Part shown: positions 11,758 to 22,246 of the stretch, one piece after another
Position numbering within the stretch: the first letter of the stretch is position 1
Layout of the letters: each line of letters opens with the position of its first letter
Origin: Halomonas gemina
GTDB lineage: Bacteria > Pseudomonadota > Gammaproteobacteria > Pseudomonadales > Halomonadaceae
Reading direction: 5' to 3'
Length of the DNA: 64,000 bases
Assembly: GCF_023554995.1 (NCBI RefSeq)
Contig: NZ_JAMJPK010000005.1
Location: 186,001 to 250,000 of the forward strand
The notes under the pieces: generated by a model
Databases searched by the model: none
Told to the model about the DNA's origin: nothing
What the model saw: only the letters and a program-made list of their open reading frames with translations
Position numbers and translations under genes: made by a program

Positions 11758-11766
11758 TGTTATCAT
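11758..11766 (+). promoter_or_regulatory. extended -10 promoter element for sspA
   Basis: TGTTATCAT contains a TG-N motif directly before the -10 box TATCAT (11761-11766). The -35 region at 17 bp (CCTCAA) is poor, as is common for extended -10 promoters. The sspA ATG is 30 bp downstream. Confidence 0.45.
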
Positions 11767-11796
11767 CTCGGCACGAACTGATGCGAGGATTGTTAC

Positions 11797-12423
11797 ATGG
11801 GTGTAGTGGCCAAGCGGTCGTCGATGATCTTCTATTCCGGAGGAGATGACCATTACAGTCATCGTGTGCGAATCGTGCTCGCCGAGAAGGGCGTGGCCGT
11901 CGATATCGTCGAGGTGACCGACGAGCAGCACCCCGAGGAACTCGCCGACCTCAACCCCTACAACAGCGTGCCCACGCTGCTCGACCGCGACCTGGTGCTC
12001 TACGAATCCAAGGTGATGATGGAGTACCTCGACGAGCGCTTCCCGCACCCGCCGCTGCTGCCCGTCTATCCCGTGGCGCGTGCCAAGAGCCGCCTGTGGA
12101 TGCACCGCATCGAGCGCGAGTGGTGTCCGCTGGTCGAGCAGATCCAGCGCGGCGCGAAGAAGGACGCCGAGAAGGCCCGCAAGGAGCTGCGCGAGAGCCT
12201 GGTCGGCATCTCGCCGATCTTCGAGGACATGCCCTACTTCATGAGCGAGGAGTTCACCCTGGTGGACTGCTGCCTGGCCCCGATCCTCTGGCGCCTGCCG
12301 GTGCTGGGCATCGAGCTGCCCGAGAAGCAGGTCAAGCCGCTGATGAGCTACATGGAGCGGCTGTTCGACCGCGATGGCTTCAAGGCAGCCCTCAGCGAAA
12401 GCGAGCGCGAGATGCGCGCCTGA
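11797..12423 (+). CDS. sspA: stringent starvation protein A
   Basis: This 208-residue GST-fold protein binds RNA polymerase and acts as a transcription factor in starvation and acid tolerance; it lacks GST activity in E. coli. The thioredoxin-like N-terminal half runs from about MIFYSGG to [16 protein letters not shown] and the helical half follows. The ATG at 11797 follows GAGGA. sspB begins 47 bp downstream, the usual sspAB operon after the cytochrome bc1 genes. Confidence 0.96.
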   Translation: MGVVAKRSSMIFYSGGDDHYSHRVRIVLAEKGVAVDIVEVTDEQHPEELADLNPYNSVPTLLDRDLVLYESKVMMEYLDERFPHPPLLPVYPVARAKSRLWMHRIEREWCPLVEQIQRGAKKDAEKARKELRESLVGISPIFEDMPYFMSEEFTLVDCCLAPILWRLPVLGIELPEKQVKPLMSYMERLFDRDGFKAALSESEREMRA

Positions 12424-12470
12424 ACTTCGATCCGGTACAGACCGGGTCCCCGACCCAGGAGGGCCAAGCG

Positions 12471-12926
12471 ATGCTATCGAGCCGTCCCTATATTGCCAGG
12501 GCCCTGTACCAGTGGCTGCTGGACAACGACCTGACCCCCTACATCGTCGTCGATGCCGAGCTGGCGGGCGTCGAGGTTCCCCGCCAGTTCGTGCAGAACG
12601 GCCAGATCGTGCTGAACCTGGCGCCCACCGCCGTGCGTGACTTCGCCATGGAGAATGAGGCGGTGAGCTTCTCGGCGCGCTTCGGCGGCCGCCCCATGCA
12701 GGTGATGGTGCCCATCGAGGCGCTGATCGCGATCTATGCGAGGGAGAACGGTGTGGGCATGGTGTTCGGCCATGAGCCGGTGATTCCGGCCGAGGCCGCC
12801 GAAGCGGAGGAGAAGGAGTCCCACCTCAACGAGGTGGAGAGTGCCGACGATGCCCCGCAGGGCGAGGGCCAGGAGGACGAGGTGCCGCCGCGCAAGGGGC
12901 GTCCCTCGCTGCGGGTCATCAAGTGA
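12471..12926 (+). CDS. sspB: ClpXP protease specificity-enhancing factor SspB
   Basis: This 151-residue adaptor delivers ssrA-tagged and other substrates to ClpXP. The N-terminal substrate-binding domain (about 1-105, starting SSRPYIARALYQWLLDN) is followed by an acidic flexible linker and the C-terminal ClpX-binding module ending RKGRPSLRVIK. That two-part architecture is diagnostic. The start at 12471 was chosen because the SspB fold begins there; upstream in-frame codons overlap sspA in another frame. A long perfect palindrome follows the stop. Confidence 0.96.
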   Translation: MLSSRPYIARALYQWLLDNDLTPYIVVDAELAGVEVPRQFVQNGQIVLNLAPTAVRDFAMENEAVSFSARFGGRPMQVMVPIEALIAIYARENGVGMVFGHEPVIPAEAAEAEEKESHLNEVESADDAPQGEGQEDEVPPRKGRPSLRVIK

Positions 12927-12973
12927 TCCGGCGGTGATCGGCTAGCCGCGCTCCCCTGGAGGCGGCCCATCGA

Positions 12974-13007
12974 CGCGAAACGGCAGGCCATGGCCTGCCG
13001 TTTCGCG
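12974..13007. terminator. 34-bp perfect palindrome between sspB and dolP
   Basis: Two 17-base arms starting CGCGAAACGGCAGGCCA meet without a spacer. The element lies between the convergent stops of sspB (12926) and dolP (13024). Transcribed in either direction it gives a strong hairpin (TTTCGCG then TTCCC on the plus side), so it most likely ends both genes. Confidence 0.75.
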
Positions 13008-13023
13008 TTCCCAGGGGGCTGGT

Positions 13024-13602
13024 TCAGTCCAGGTAGTCGAAGACCTTGACGATGCGTTGCATCCCGCCGACGCTAGCGACGGCCTGGACGATGCGCTCCG
13101 CCTCGTTGCGGGTGACGATGCCCATCAGGTAGACGCTGTTGTTCTCGGTGACCACCCGGATGCGGCCGGAGTCGATCTCCTCGTTGGTCGCCAGGCTGGT
13201 ACGGATGCGGGTCCTCAGCCAGGTGTCGGAGAGGCGCTGACTGGCCGGCAGGTTGGCGGCGACGGAGAGCTCGTTGTGCACCTCGCGGACGTTGCGCACC
13301 TCGCCGGCGACCTCTTCGGCCCTCGCCTTGAGCTCCTCGCTGGGCACCTGGCCGGTGAGCAGGACGACGCCGTTGAAGCTGTCGACATTGATGCGGGCAT
13401 CGCCCAGCCGGGCATCGGTGCGGCCGAGGTTGTGGCCGATCTTGGTCTCGATGCTCTCGTCCTCGACCTGAGTGCCGAAGGTGCGCTCGCCGTAGTTCTC
13501 GTCGATGGTGCCGGGAGTGGTGATGCCGGTCACGGTGGTGCAGCCGGCGAGGCCGAGGCCGAGGGTGAGCAGCAGGGGCGTGAGAAGGGACTTGCTGGTC
13601 AT
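13024..13602 (-). CDS. dolP: dual-BON-domain outer-membrane lipoprotein DolP (YraP)
   Basis: This 192-residue lipoprotein has the lipobox LAGC (Cys21 after a hydrophobic signal). It carries two BON domains, about residues 45-115 and 120-190, the second containing RVVTENNSVYLMGIVTRNEA. DolP associates with the outer membrane and the division site and supports envelope integrity. The start at 13602 (MTSKSLLTPLLL) puts the signal at the N-terminus. It is the last gene of the leftward lpoA-yraN-diaA-dolP run and begins 5 bp after the diaA stop. Confidence 0.93.
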   Translation of the reverse strand: MTSKSLLTPLLLTLGLGLAGCTTVTGITTPGTIDENYGERTFGTQVEDESIETKIGHNLGRTDARLGDARINVDSFNGVVLLTGQVPSEELKARAEEVAGEVRNVREVHNELSVAANLPASQRLSDTWLRTRIRTSLATNEEIDSGRIRVVTENNSVYLMGIVTRNEAERIVQAVASVGGMQRIVKVFDYLD

Positions 13603-13607
13603 GGGGC

Positions 13608-14240
<633 letters not shown>

Positions 14241-14609
14241 TCAGTACGCTTCGAAGGCATCCGTCACCCACTCGATCTCGAGGTCGGGGGGCGTGCCGGT
14301 CACGGCCAGCACGTCGAAGCGGCAGGGACATGATAGCCCGTTGCGGTGGAGATAAAAACGCGCCGCCCGGATCAGGCGGCGCTGCTTGGCGGCGGTGACG
14401 GTCTCCAGCGGGTGCCCGTGGCGGCGGTCGGCGCGGTGGCGGACCTCGACGAACACCAGCACCTGGCCGTCGCGCATCACCAGGTCGATCTCGCCGCCCT
14501 TGGCATGCTGGTTGCTGGCTTCCAGGGCAAGGCCGCGTGCCATTAACCAGCGGGCCGCGAGCCGCTCGATGGCGCCGCCCCGGGCGCGGGCGTCACGGGG
14601 CCCGGTCAT
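14241..14609 (-). CDS. yraN: YraN/UPF0102 endonuclease-fold protein
   Basis: This 122-residue protein has the restriction-endonuclease-like core of UPF0102: GGEIDLVMRDGQVLVFVEVRHR supplies the acidic and E-x-(K/R) positions. Family function is uncertain; a Holliday-junction-resolvase-like role is often suggested from the fold. Its start overlaps the lpoA end by 17 bp, implying co-transcription, and diaA follows 39 bp later. Confidence 0.9.
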   Translation of the reverse strand: MTGPRDARARGGAIERLAARWLMARGLALEASNQHAKGGEIDLVMRDGQVLVFVEVRHRADRRHGHPLETVTAAKQRRLIRAARFYLHRNGLSCPCRFDVLAVTGTPPDLEIEWVTDAFEAY

Positions 14610-16344
14610 CGCCGAACACGCCGGGGATCAGCACGGGCTGGGGCACGCCATTGACGAAGCGGGCCCAGGGCAGGCGGCGCTGGATCCGGCCATCGTCGCC
14701 GGGGCTCAGGGTGCCGGTGGCACCGAACAGCTCGCTGCCGCTGATGGCCTGCAGCTGCGGCAGGCGCCGGGCCAGTTCGTAGGCATCCACGCCCATGGCC
14801 ATCAGCCGGAACATGGCGGGGTCGGACTCCTCGCGCAGCCGGCGATAGCTGTCGAGGAAGGGCAGGGCCTCGACGCCGCCCACCGCGGCATCGGGGATCT
14901 GCCAGGGGATATCGGCGAACAGCACGTCGTCCAGGTCGTGATCCAGGCGGGGCTGCAGGCGTCCCTCGAAGAGGTGGGAGGTGGCGTAGACCGGCAGGTC
15001 GCCGCTGTAGTAGTAGTCCAGGGTCGGCGGTACCTGGCGGGCATAGTCCGGCAGGGCCAGCAGGAACAGCATGTCCGGCTGAGGATTGGTCACGGCCCGG
15101 CGTGCGCTCTCGGTGGCCGAGGCCTCGGGGTTGTAGCGGACCGCACTGGCGACCTCGCCTCCCTGGTCGCGCCAGGCATTCCAGAAGGCCTCGCCGACGC
15201 GGCGTCCCCAGTCGTTGTCCGGGACCAGCAGTGAGGCCAGGCGGTGACCGTCGACCCAGGCGCGATGGGCGGCCTGGCGGGCCTCGTCCTCGGCGGACAG
15301 GCCGTACTGGAAGAGTCCCAGGGCCCGGTTGCGCTCGCCGCGGCCATAGTTGAGCGCCAGGGTCGGCAGCGGTACCCGCTCGCGCTGCTCGAGCTCGCTG
15401 ACGGCATCCTTGTCCAGCGGGCCAATCACCACCTGGGCGCCGCGCTCGGCGGCCTCGCGGTAGAGCGTATCCAGGTCGCCATGACTGCTGTCGAGGAAGG
15501 TCAGGCGGGCGCCGCTCTCGACGCCCTCGAGGTGGTGGGTGCGGATCCCCTCGCGGATCGCCCCGGCAATGCCCGAAAGGGGCCCGGACTCGGGGAGGAA
15601 GACCGCGATGTGGTTGACCTCCTGGCCGCGCAGCTCCCTCAGGGCGGTGATCTCGCCGGGCAGGCGCCGGGCCGCCGGGTGGCCGCGATGGCGCTCGCGC
15701 CAGTCCTCCAGGCGCGCGAAGAGCCGCTGGATATCGCCGCCGCTGGAGCGCACCAGTTCGGCCAGGGCCACCCATCCCGGGATCAGGTCGCCGCCCTCCT
15801 CGCGCAGGCTGCCCAGCGAGCCGCCGTCCAGCCGCGAGAGTTGCTCCCAGATGGGGTCGTTGAGGTCCTCACGCTCGGTCTCGGCCTGGACTCGGATCAG
15901 CGCCAGGGCGGCGGCGCGGGGCTCGTCGACCTCGGCCAGGGCCATGCCCAGGCGCTCGCGCAGGGTCAGGGAGGCCTCGCGGGGCAGGTCGACCTCGTCG
16001 AGCAGCTGGCCGGCCTGGATCACCGCCCAGGGATCTCCCTCGGCCTCGCCCAGCTCAGAGAGCAGCAGCGCCCAGCGGGTCCGTGCCTGGCGCTCCAGGC
16101 GGCTGTCGTCGATCTCCTTGGCGACCTCCAGTGCCTGGGTGCGGCTTCCCTGGCGTGCTAGGATGTCGGCCGCCTCCAGGCGCGACAGGGCAGCCTGGCC
16201 GGGCGCCTGCTGTTCGGCCTGCTGCAGCAGGCTCTGTGGGTCACCGTCGGCCTGTCGCTCGATGATGCCCGGCTGGAAGCTGCAGCCTGCAAGCAGCAGC
16301 GCGGTCAGCGCGGCGGCCAGCGGGCCGCGAAACGAGATCTTCAT
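14593..16344 (-). CDS. lpoA: penicillin-binding protein activator LpoA
   Basis: This 583-residue outer-membrane lipoprotein is predicted to stimulate the bifunctional synthase PBP1A. The signal peptide ends at LAGC (Cys21). The N-terminal half is helical TPR-like. The C-terminal half (from about IAVFLPESGPLSGIAGAIREG) is a periplasmic-binding-protein-like fold, typical of LpoA. The ATG at 16344 follows AAGGAAGG; upstream in-frame codons run into rsmI on the other strand. It is divergent from rsmI with a 46-bp gap, as in E. coli. Confidence 0.93.
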   Translation of the reverse strand: MKISFRGPLAAALTALLLAGCSFQPGIIERQADGDPQSLLQQAEQQAPGQAALSRLEAADILARQGSRTQALEVAKEIDDSRLERQARTRWALLLSELGEAEGDPWAVIQAGQLLDEVDLPREASLTLRERLGMALAEVDEPRAAALALIRVQAETEREDLNDPIWEQLSRLDGGSLGSLREEGGDLIPGWVALAELVRSSGGDIQRLFARLEDWRERHRGHPAARRLPGEITALRELRGQEVNHIAVFLPESGPLSGIAGAIREGIRTHHLEGVESGARLTFLDSSHGDLDTLYREAAERGAQVVIGPLDKDAVSELEQRERVPLPTLALNYGRGERNRALGLFQYGLSAEDEARQAAHRAWVDGHRLASLLVPDNDWGRRVGEAFWNAWRDQGGEVASAVRYNPEASATESARRAVTNPQPDMLFLLALPDYARQVPPTLDYYYSGDLPVYATSHLFEGRLQPRLDHDLDDVLFADIPWQIPDAAVGGVEALPFLDSYRRLREESDPAMFRLMAMGVDAYELARRLPQLQAISGSELFGATGTLSPGDDGRIQRRLPWARFVNGVPQPVLIPGVFGDDRAP

Positions 16345-16390
16345 CAGTCCTTCCTTGTCCCCATGTCCGAGAGCATCCCAGGGAGCCGAG

Positions 16391-17248
16391 ATGTCCGATA
16401 CGCTTGCCGGTTCATTGTACGTGGTCGCCACGCCCATTGGGAATCTGGAGGACCTCAGCCCCCGGGCCGTCCGGGTGCTGGGGGAGGTGGCGGTGATCGC
16501 CGCCGAGGATACCCGCCACAGCGGCCGCCTGCTGCGCCACCTGGGCCTGTCGCGGCCGATGCTTTCGCTGCATGAGCACAACGAGGCCGCGCGGGTCGAC
16601 GCCCTGGATGCCCGCCTCGTCGCCGGCGAGGACATCGCCCTGGTCTCCGATGCCGGCACGCCGCTGATCAGCGATCCCGGCTTCGTGCTGGTACGCGAGC
16701 TGCGGGCCCGCGGGCGTCGCATCGTGCCGGTCCCGGGCCCCTGTGCCCTGGTGGCGGCGCTGTCGGCGGCGGGGCTGCCCACCGACCGCTTCCTCTTCCA
16801 GGGGTTCCTGCCGGCGAAGGGCGGTGCCCGGCGGGGGCGGCTGGAGGGGCTGGCGAGCCGCGAGGAGACCCTGGTGTTCTACGAGTCTCCCCACCGCATC
16901 CGGGACACCCTGGCGGACCTGGCCGCCACCCTGGGGACGCGGCGGGTGGTGCTGGCGCGTGAGCTGACCAAGGCCTTCGAGACCTTCCTGGACGGCAGCG
17001 CCGCCGAGCTGCTGGCGTGCATGGAGGAGGATCCGGACCAGGCCCGCGGTGAGTTCGTGGTGATGGTGGCCGGGGCCGGCCCGCGCGGTGACGCCGACGC
17101 CTCGACGGTGGAGGCCGATGCCTTGCTGTCGGCCCTGCTCGTCGAGGGGCTGGGGGTCAAGCAGTCGGCTGCCGTGGCGGCGCGGGTGCTGGGCGGTACG
17201 AAGAAGGCCTGGTATGGCCGGCTCCAATCGCTCAAGGACGGAGATTGA
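16391..17248 (+). CDS. rsmI: 16S rRNA (cytidine1402-2'-O)-methyltransferase
   Basis: This 285-residue SAM-dependent methyltransferase modifies C1402 in the decoding centre together with RsmH. The tetrapyrrole-methylase fold signatures GSLYVVATPIGNLEDLSPRA, ALVSDAGTPLISDPG and PGPCALVAALSAAGLPTDRF are visible. The ATG at 16391 fits the family N-terminus; a much longer open frame upstream overlaps lpoA antisense and was rejected. Its TGA stop lies inside the -35 box of the rnpB promoter. Confidence 0.97.
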   Translation: MSDTLAGSLYVVATPIGNLEDLSPRAVRVLGEVAVIAAEDTRHSGRLLRHLGLSRPMLSLHEHNEAARVDALDARLVAGEDIALVSDAGTPLISDPGFVLVRELRARGRRIVPVPGPCALVAALSAAGLPTDRFLFQGFLPAKGGARRGRLEGLASREETLVFYESPHRIRDTLADLAATLGTRRVVLARELTKAFETFLDGSAAELLACMEEDPDQARGEFVVMVAGAGPRGDADASTVEADALLSALLVEGLGVKQSAAVAARVLGGTKKAWYGRLQSLKDGD

Positions 17249-17273
17249 GGCGCGGGGAGGGCGCTGGTATCCT
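17245..17273 (+). promoter_or_regulatory. promoter of rnpB
   Basis: -35 TTGAGG (17245-17250) and -10 TATCCT (17268-17273) are spaced by exactly 17 bp and end 7 bp before the first base of the RNase P RNA. The -35 overlaps the rsmI stop codon (TGA at 17246-17248). Confidence 0.8.
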
Positions 17274-17280
17274 TGCCGCG

Positions 17281-17642
<362 letters not shown>

Positions 17643-17696
17643 CTTTTCCGAACATCGCCGTGCGTACGGCCCCTCAGCCCCTCGAACGAGAGCCCC

Positions 17697-18653
17697 ATGC
17701 CGTCATCTGCCCCTGAACAGCCCGCCCGCGGCTTTCGCCATGCCAGCGTGCTGCTCGATGGCGCCGTGGAGGCGCTGGTCCATGACCCCGCGGGCACCTA
17801 CCTGGACGGCACCTTCGGCCGCGGTGGTCATTCCCGCGCCATCCTCGCGCGGCTGGCCCCGGAGGGTCAGCTGCTGGCCATCGATCGCGACCCCCAGGCC
17901 GTCGCCGAGGCCGCCGTCATCGATGACCCGCGCTTTGCCATCGAGCAGGGCGAGTTCGCCCGTCTCGACGAGATCGCCACGCGCCATGGCCTGCATGGCC
18001 GGCTGGCCGGCGTGCTGCTCGACGTGGGGGTCTCTTCCCCCCAGCTCGACGACCCCGAACGGGGGTTCAGCTTCCTCCGCGATGGCCCCCTGGACATGCG
18101 CATGGACCCCTCCCGCGGCGAGAGCGCCGCGGGCTTCCTGGCGCGGGCCGGCGAGGGCGAGATCGCCGCTGTCTTCAAGGCCTATGGCGAGGAGCGCTTC
18201 GCCAGGCGGCTGGCGAGGGCCATCGTGGCGCGTCGCCTCGAGCGGCCCTTCGAGCGGACCGCGGATCTCGCCGAGGTGGTCAAGGCCGCCCATCCTGCCT
18301 GGGAGAAGGGCAAGCACCCGGCGACCCGCGTCTTCCAGGCCCTGCGCATCCAGGTCAACGGCGAGCTGGAACAGCTCGATGCCGCCCTCGAGGCGGCCCT
18401 GGAGGCCCTCGCCCCGGGCGGCCACCTGGTGGTGATCAGCTTCCACTCGCTGGAGGACCGCCGGGTCAAGCGCTTCATCCGCGACCACGTGCGCGGCGAC
18501 ACCGACCTCCCGCGCGGCATCCCGGTCCGCGACGACCAGCTCAAGCGGCGCCTGGCGTCGCTGGGCAAGGCGCGTCGCCCCTCCGCCGAGGAGGTCCAGG
18601 AGAACCCCCGTGCGCGCAGTGCGGTGATGCGTATGGCGCGCAAGCGATACTGA
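17697..18653 (+). CDS. rsmH: 16S rRNA (cytosine1402-N4)-methyltransferase
   Basis: This 318-residue methyltransferase (formerly MraW) acts on C1402 of 16S rRNA. The SAM-binding motif [16 protein letters not shown] and the later [20 protein letters not shown] and [15 protein letters not shown] blocks are intact. It is the first gene of the dcw cluster here. The usual preceding gene mraZ is missing; only 54 bp separate it from rnpB, with no visible promoter. The ribosome site before the ATG is weak (GAGAG). Confidence 0.97.
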   Translation: MPSSAPEQPARGFRHASVLLDGAVEALVHDPAGTYLDGTFGRGGHSRAILARLAPEGQLLAIDRDPQAVAEAAVIDDPRFAIEQGEFARLDEIATRHGLHGRLAGVLLDVGVSSPQLDDPERGFSFLRDGPLDMRMDPSRGESAAGFLARAGEGEIAAVFKAYGEERFARRLARAIVARRLERPFERTADLAEVVKAAHPAWEKGKHPATRVFQALRIQVNGELEQLDAALEAALEALAPGGHLVVISFHSLEDRRVKRFIRDHVRGDTDLPRGIPVRDDQLKRRLASLGKARRPSAEEVQENPRARSAVMRMARKRY

Positions 18654-18661
18654 GGACGCTC

Positions 18662-18988
18662 ATGGCACAGGGACGATCCGCGGCAACCTCCTCGTTCGGC
18701 TGGCCCCTGCGCCTGGGGGCATCACCGCTGCTGCTGCTGGTAACCCTGCTGCTGGCGGCCTGCCTGGGCTCGGCCCTGGCGGTGATCACCACCAGCCACC
18801 TGACCCGTGACCAGTATGCCCGCCTGCAGCAGCTCGAGCGCGAGCAGCAGCAGCTGCAGACCGAATGGGGGCAGCTGCTGCTCGAGGAGAGTGCCTGGTC
18901 CTCCCCCGCCCGTATCGAACGCCTGGCCCGGGAGCGCCTGGAGATGCGTCTTCCCGAGATCGACGAGGTCGAGGTCATCCGGCCATGA
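18662..18988 (+). CDS. ftsL: cell division protein FtsL
   Basis: This 108-residue bitopic protein has a cytoplasmic N-terminus, one membrane span (about residues 18-40, Leu/Ala-rich) and a periplasmic leucine-zipper-like coiled coil (LTRDQYARLQQLEREQQQLQ). FtsL forms the FtsQLB complex that activates FtsWI. Sequence conservation is low in this family, so the call also rests on its position between rsmH and ftsI. Its TGA overlaps the ftsI ATG (ATGA). Confidence 0.93.
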   Translation: MAQGRSAATSSFGWPLRLGASPLLLLVTLLLAACLGSALAVITTSHLTRDQYARLQQLEREQQQLQTEWGQLLLEESAWSSPARIERLARERLEMRLPEIDEVEVIRP

Positions 18989-20700
18989 GCGCCGATGCCC
19001 GCAGCGGCGTGACGCCGCGTCGTCCGCCGCCCATGGCCCCCATGGGCAAGGCGCGCTACCGGGTGATGATGACGCTGGTGCTGGTGGGCCTCGCACTGCT
19101 GGCCGGGCGCATCGTCGACCTGCATGTCTTCGATCGTCCCTTCCTGCAGGGGCAGGGTGATGCCCGTACCCTGCGCACCGACACCATGCCCGCCCACCGC
19201 GGCATGATCACCGACCGCCACGGCGAGCCACTGGCCATCTCCACCCCGGTGGTCACCCTCTGGGCCAATCCCCAGGACCTGCCGGCCGATGACATCCAGC
19301 GTCTGATGCTGGCCCGTGCCCTGGGCCAGGAACTGGATGCCCTCAACGAGCGCATCGCGCGCTACGCCGAGCGCGAGTTCATGTACCTGCGCCGTCGCAT
19401 GACGCCTGAGGCGGCCCAGGCGGTGCTCGACCTGCGCATTCCCGGCGTCCACGCCCGGGAGGAGTACAAGCGCTACTACCCGGCGGGCGAGGTGACCGCG
19501 CAACTGCTGGGGGTGACCAACATCGACGATATCGGTCAGGAGGGCCTGGAGCTGGCCTACCAGGCGCATCTCGCCGGGGTGCCCGGCAAACGGCGGGTAC
19601 TCAAGGACCGCCGCGGTCGCCTGGTGCGTGACCTGGCCCTGCTGCAGGAGGCCCAGCCGGGCGGGGATCTGACCCTGGCACTGGACCAGCGCCTGCAGTA
19701 CATGGCCTATCGTGAGCTCAAGTCGGCGGTCGCCGAGCACGACGCCGACGGCGGCATCGTGGTAATGCTGGATGCCCGCAGTGGCGAGGTGCTGGCCATG
19801 GCCAACCAGCCCTCCTACAACCCCAACAATCGCGCCGGTCTCGATCCCCAGGGGCTGCGCAACCGCGCCATCGTCGACGCCTTCGAGCCGGGATCGGTGG
19901 TCAAGCCGCTCGCCATGGCGGCCATCATGGAGAGTGGTCAGTTCGACAAGGATATCGTGGTCGATACCTCGCCGGGGTGGATGGTGATCGATCGTTTCAC
20001 CATCAAGGACATACGCAACTACGGCAAGCTCAGCCTGGCCGGCATCCTCGAGAAGTCCTCCAATATCGGCATGTCCAAGCTGGTGCTGCAGCTCGACGAG
20101 CCGCTGGTGCCCGAGATCTACCGTCGTCTGGGCTTCGACCAGGCGCCGGGTACCGGCTTCCCCGGCGAATCCGCGGGCAGCCTGCCGGCGCCTGTGCGCT
20201 GGTCGAGCAGCCAGTGGGCGGCGCTCTCCTACGGCTACGGCCTCTCGACCTCGGCGCTGCAGCTGGCCAGCGCCTACACGGCCCTCGCCAACGATGGCGA
20301 ACGGATGCCGCCCTCGCTGCTCAAGCTCGGCCAGTTGCCGGAAGGTGAGCCGGCCATCGACCCCGCGGTGGCGCATGACCTGCTGCGCATCATGGAGGAG
20401 TCGGTGCAACCCGGGACAGGGGGGCGCCGTGCTGGCGTCCCGGGGTACCGCGTGGCCGGCAAGACCGGTACGGTACGCAAGACCTCGGCGACCGGTTATG
20501 AAAAGGATGCCTACCGCAGCCTGTTCGTCGGCATCGCGCCCGTCTCGGATCCGCGGATCGTCACGGTGGTGATGATCGATCATCCGCGGGGTGACAGCTA
20601 CTATGGCGGGGCGGTGGCGGCGCCGGTCTTCTCGCGGGTGGCCGGCAATGCCCTGCGCCTGCTGGACGTGCCACCGGATGCCCGGGAGCCGGAATCATGA
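18985..20700 (+). CDS. ftsI: peptidoglycan D,D-transpeptidase FtsI (PBP3)
   Basis: This 571-residue septal transpeptidase is the monofunctional class B PBP3. One N-terminal membrane anchor (about residues 28-45) precedes the pedestal and the penicillin-binding domain with SVVK (Ser304-Lys307), SSN (358-360) and KTG (493-495). It works with the glycosyltransferase FtsW. The ATG at 18985 overlaps the ftsL stop, and a 25-bp gap precedes murE. Confidence 0.98.
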   Translation: MSADARSGVTPRRPPPMAPMGKARYRVMMTLVLVGLALLAGRIVDLHVFDRPFLQGQGDARTLRTDTMPAHRGMITDRHGEPLAISTPVVTLWANPQDLPADDIQRLMLARALGQELDALNERIARYAEREFMYLRRRMTPEAAQAVLDLRIPGVHAREEYKRYYPAGEVTAQLLGVTNIDDIGQEGLELAYQAHLAGVPGKRRVLKDRRGRLVRDLALLQEAQPGGDLTLALDQRLQYMAYRELKSAVAEHDADGGIVVMLDARSGEVLAMANQPSYNPNNRAGLDPQGLRNRAIVDAFEPGSVVKPLAMAAIMESGQFDKDIVVDTSPGWMVIDRFTIKDIRNYGKLSLAGILEKSSNIGMSKLVLQLDEPLVPEIYRRLGFDQAPGTGFPGESAGSLPAPVRWSSSQWAALSYGYGLSTSALQLASAYTALANDGERMPPSLLKLGQLPEGEPAIDPAVAHDLLRIMEESVQPGTGGRRAGVPGYRVAGKTGTVRKTSATGYEKDAYRSLFVGIAPVSDPRIVTVVMIDHPRGDSYYGGAVAAPVFSRVAGNALRLLDVPPDAREPES

Positions 20701-20725
20701 GCGCAAGCCCTGGGGAGGAAACGCG

Positions 20726-22246
20726 ATGCAGCTGAGTGCCGAGCGACTCGAGGCGGGCCTGGTCGGGCTCTGGCCCGACTGCCGCCATGCCCTGGCGCGG
20801 GTCACCCTGCCGGATGCCGTCCGGCTGGTACTCGACAGTCGTCGGCTGGTCGAGGGCGACGTCTTCGTGGCGGTGCCGGGGGTGGCGGCGGACGGCCGAG
20901 ACTTCATCCCGACGGCCCTCGCGGCCGGGGCCTCGCTGGTGCTGGCCCATGGCGAGGGTGCGTCCGGGCCCGACGACCACCGGGTGCTGTGGCTGCCGGG
21001 GCTGCGCGAGGCCCAGGGCGAGCTGGGCCAGGTGCTGTTTGCCGTGCCCCGGGAGCTGGAGCTGGTCGGGGTCACCGGCACCAACGGCAAGAGCTCGGTG
21101 ACCCACTACCTGGCCGAGCTGAGCAGTGCCCTGGGGGAGGACGCCGGACTGATCGGTACCCTGGGGCATGGCCGGCCGGGGCGCCTGACGGTCGGCCAGC
21201 TGACCACGCCGGGCCCCCTGGCCCTGCAGGCCGCGCTGGGGGAGCTGGCCGCCGACGGCGTGCGCCGGGTGGCCATGGAGGTCTCCTCCCATGCCCTGGA
21301 GCAGGGCCGCCTCGATGGCTGTCGGGTGACTGCCGCGGTGTTCACCAACCTCAGCCGTGACCACCTGGACTACCACGGCAGCATGGCGGCCTATGCCGCC
21401 GCCAAGGCCCGGCTGTTCCGTCGCCATGAGCTCGAGCTCGCGGTGGTCAACGGCGACGACCCGCTGGCGCGCCTGATGCTCGCCGGCGTGCATCGCCACG
21501 TGCGTGTCCTGGCCGTCGGCAAGCAGAAAGCGGTGACCCTGCGCGTCATCGACTGGGCCCCCCATGCCGAGGGGCAGCGGGCGCTAATCGCCACCCCGGA
21601 GGGGGAGCGGGTGCTCGAGCTCGGCCTGATGGGCCGTTTCAACCTGGATAACGTGCTGCTGGCCATGGCCACCCTCCATGGCCTCGGGCACTCCCTGGAG
21701 GCGCTCTTCGCGGCGGCGGCCGGCCTCGCCCCGGTGCCCGGTCGCATGCAGCGCCTGACGCGGCCGGGCGCCCCCACGGTGGTCGTCGACTATGCCCATA
21801 CCCCGGACGCCCTCGACAATGCCCTCTCGGCGCTGCGGGCCCACCTGCCGGGCGACGGCCGGCTGTGGTGCCTGTTCGGCTGCGGTGGCGACCGCGACAC
21901 CGGCAAGCGCCCGCTGATGGCCGCCGTCGCTCGCCAACGGGCCGACCGGCTGGTGGTCACCGACGACAACCCGCGCAGCGAGGACCCGGGCGCGATCCGT
22001 GCCCAGATCCTCACGGGCCTGGGCGACACCGAGCCTGACGGGGTCTTCGAACTGGCCGGGCGGGGCGCGGCGATCGCCCGGGTGCTGGCCGAGGCCGGCC
22101 CCGGCGACGTGGTGCTGATCGCCGGCAAGGGACACGAGGACTACCAGGAGATCGATGGGGTGCGCCACCCCTTCTCGGACCTGGCCGAGGCCGAGCGTGG
22201 CCTGGCCGCCCGTTCCCGGAACGGGCACGGGGAGGGGCAGCGATGA
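20726..22246 (+). CDS. murE: UDP-MurNAc-L-Ala-D-Glu:meso-diaminopimelate ligase
   Basis: This 506-residue Mur ligase adds the third peptide residue. The ATP-binding loop GVTGTNGKSSVTHYL and the meso-DAP-selecting motif DDNPRSEDP are visible, so the stem peptide carries diaminopimelate rather than lysine. A strong GGGGAGGAAA ribosome site precedes the ATG at 20726. The stop overlaps the murF start (ATGA). Confidence 0.98.
   Translation: MQLSAERLEAGLVGLWPDCRHALARVTLPDAVRLVLDSRRLVEGDVFVAVPGVAADGRDFIPTALAAGASLVLAHGEGASGPDDHRVLWLPGLREAQGELGQVLFAVPRELELVGVTGTNGKSSVTHYLAELSSALGEDAGLIGTLGHGRPGRLTVGQLTTPGPLALQAALGELAADGVRRVAMEVSSHALEQGRLDGCRVTAAVFTNLSRDHLDYHGSMAAYAAAKARLFRRHELELAVVNGDDPLARLMLAGVHRHVRVLAVGKQKAVTLRVIDWAPHAEGQRALIATPEGERVLELGLMGRFNLDNVLLAMATLHGLGHSLEALFAAAAGLAPVPGRMQRLTRPGAPTVVVDYAHTPDALDNALSALRAHLPGDGRLWCLFGCGGDRDTGKRPLMAAVARQRADRLVVTDDNPRSEDPGAIRAQILTGLGDTEPDGVFELAGRGAAIARVLAEAGPGDVVLIAGKGHEDYQEIDGVRHPFSDLAEAERGLAARSRNGHGEGQR

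Noticed and set aside
14593..16782. Extended N-terminus for lpoA reaching back to 16782
   Set aside because: The extra residues are antisense to rsmI and precede the lipoprotein signal peptide; ATG 16344 has a strong ribosome site and puts the lipobox in the right place.
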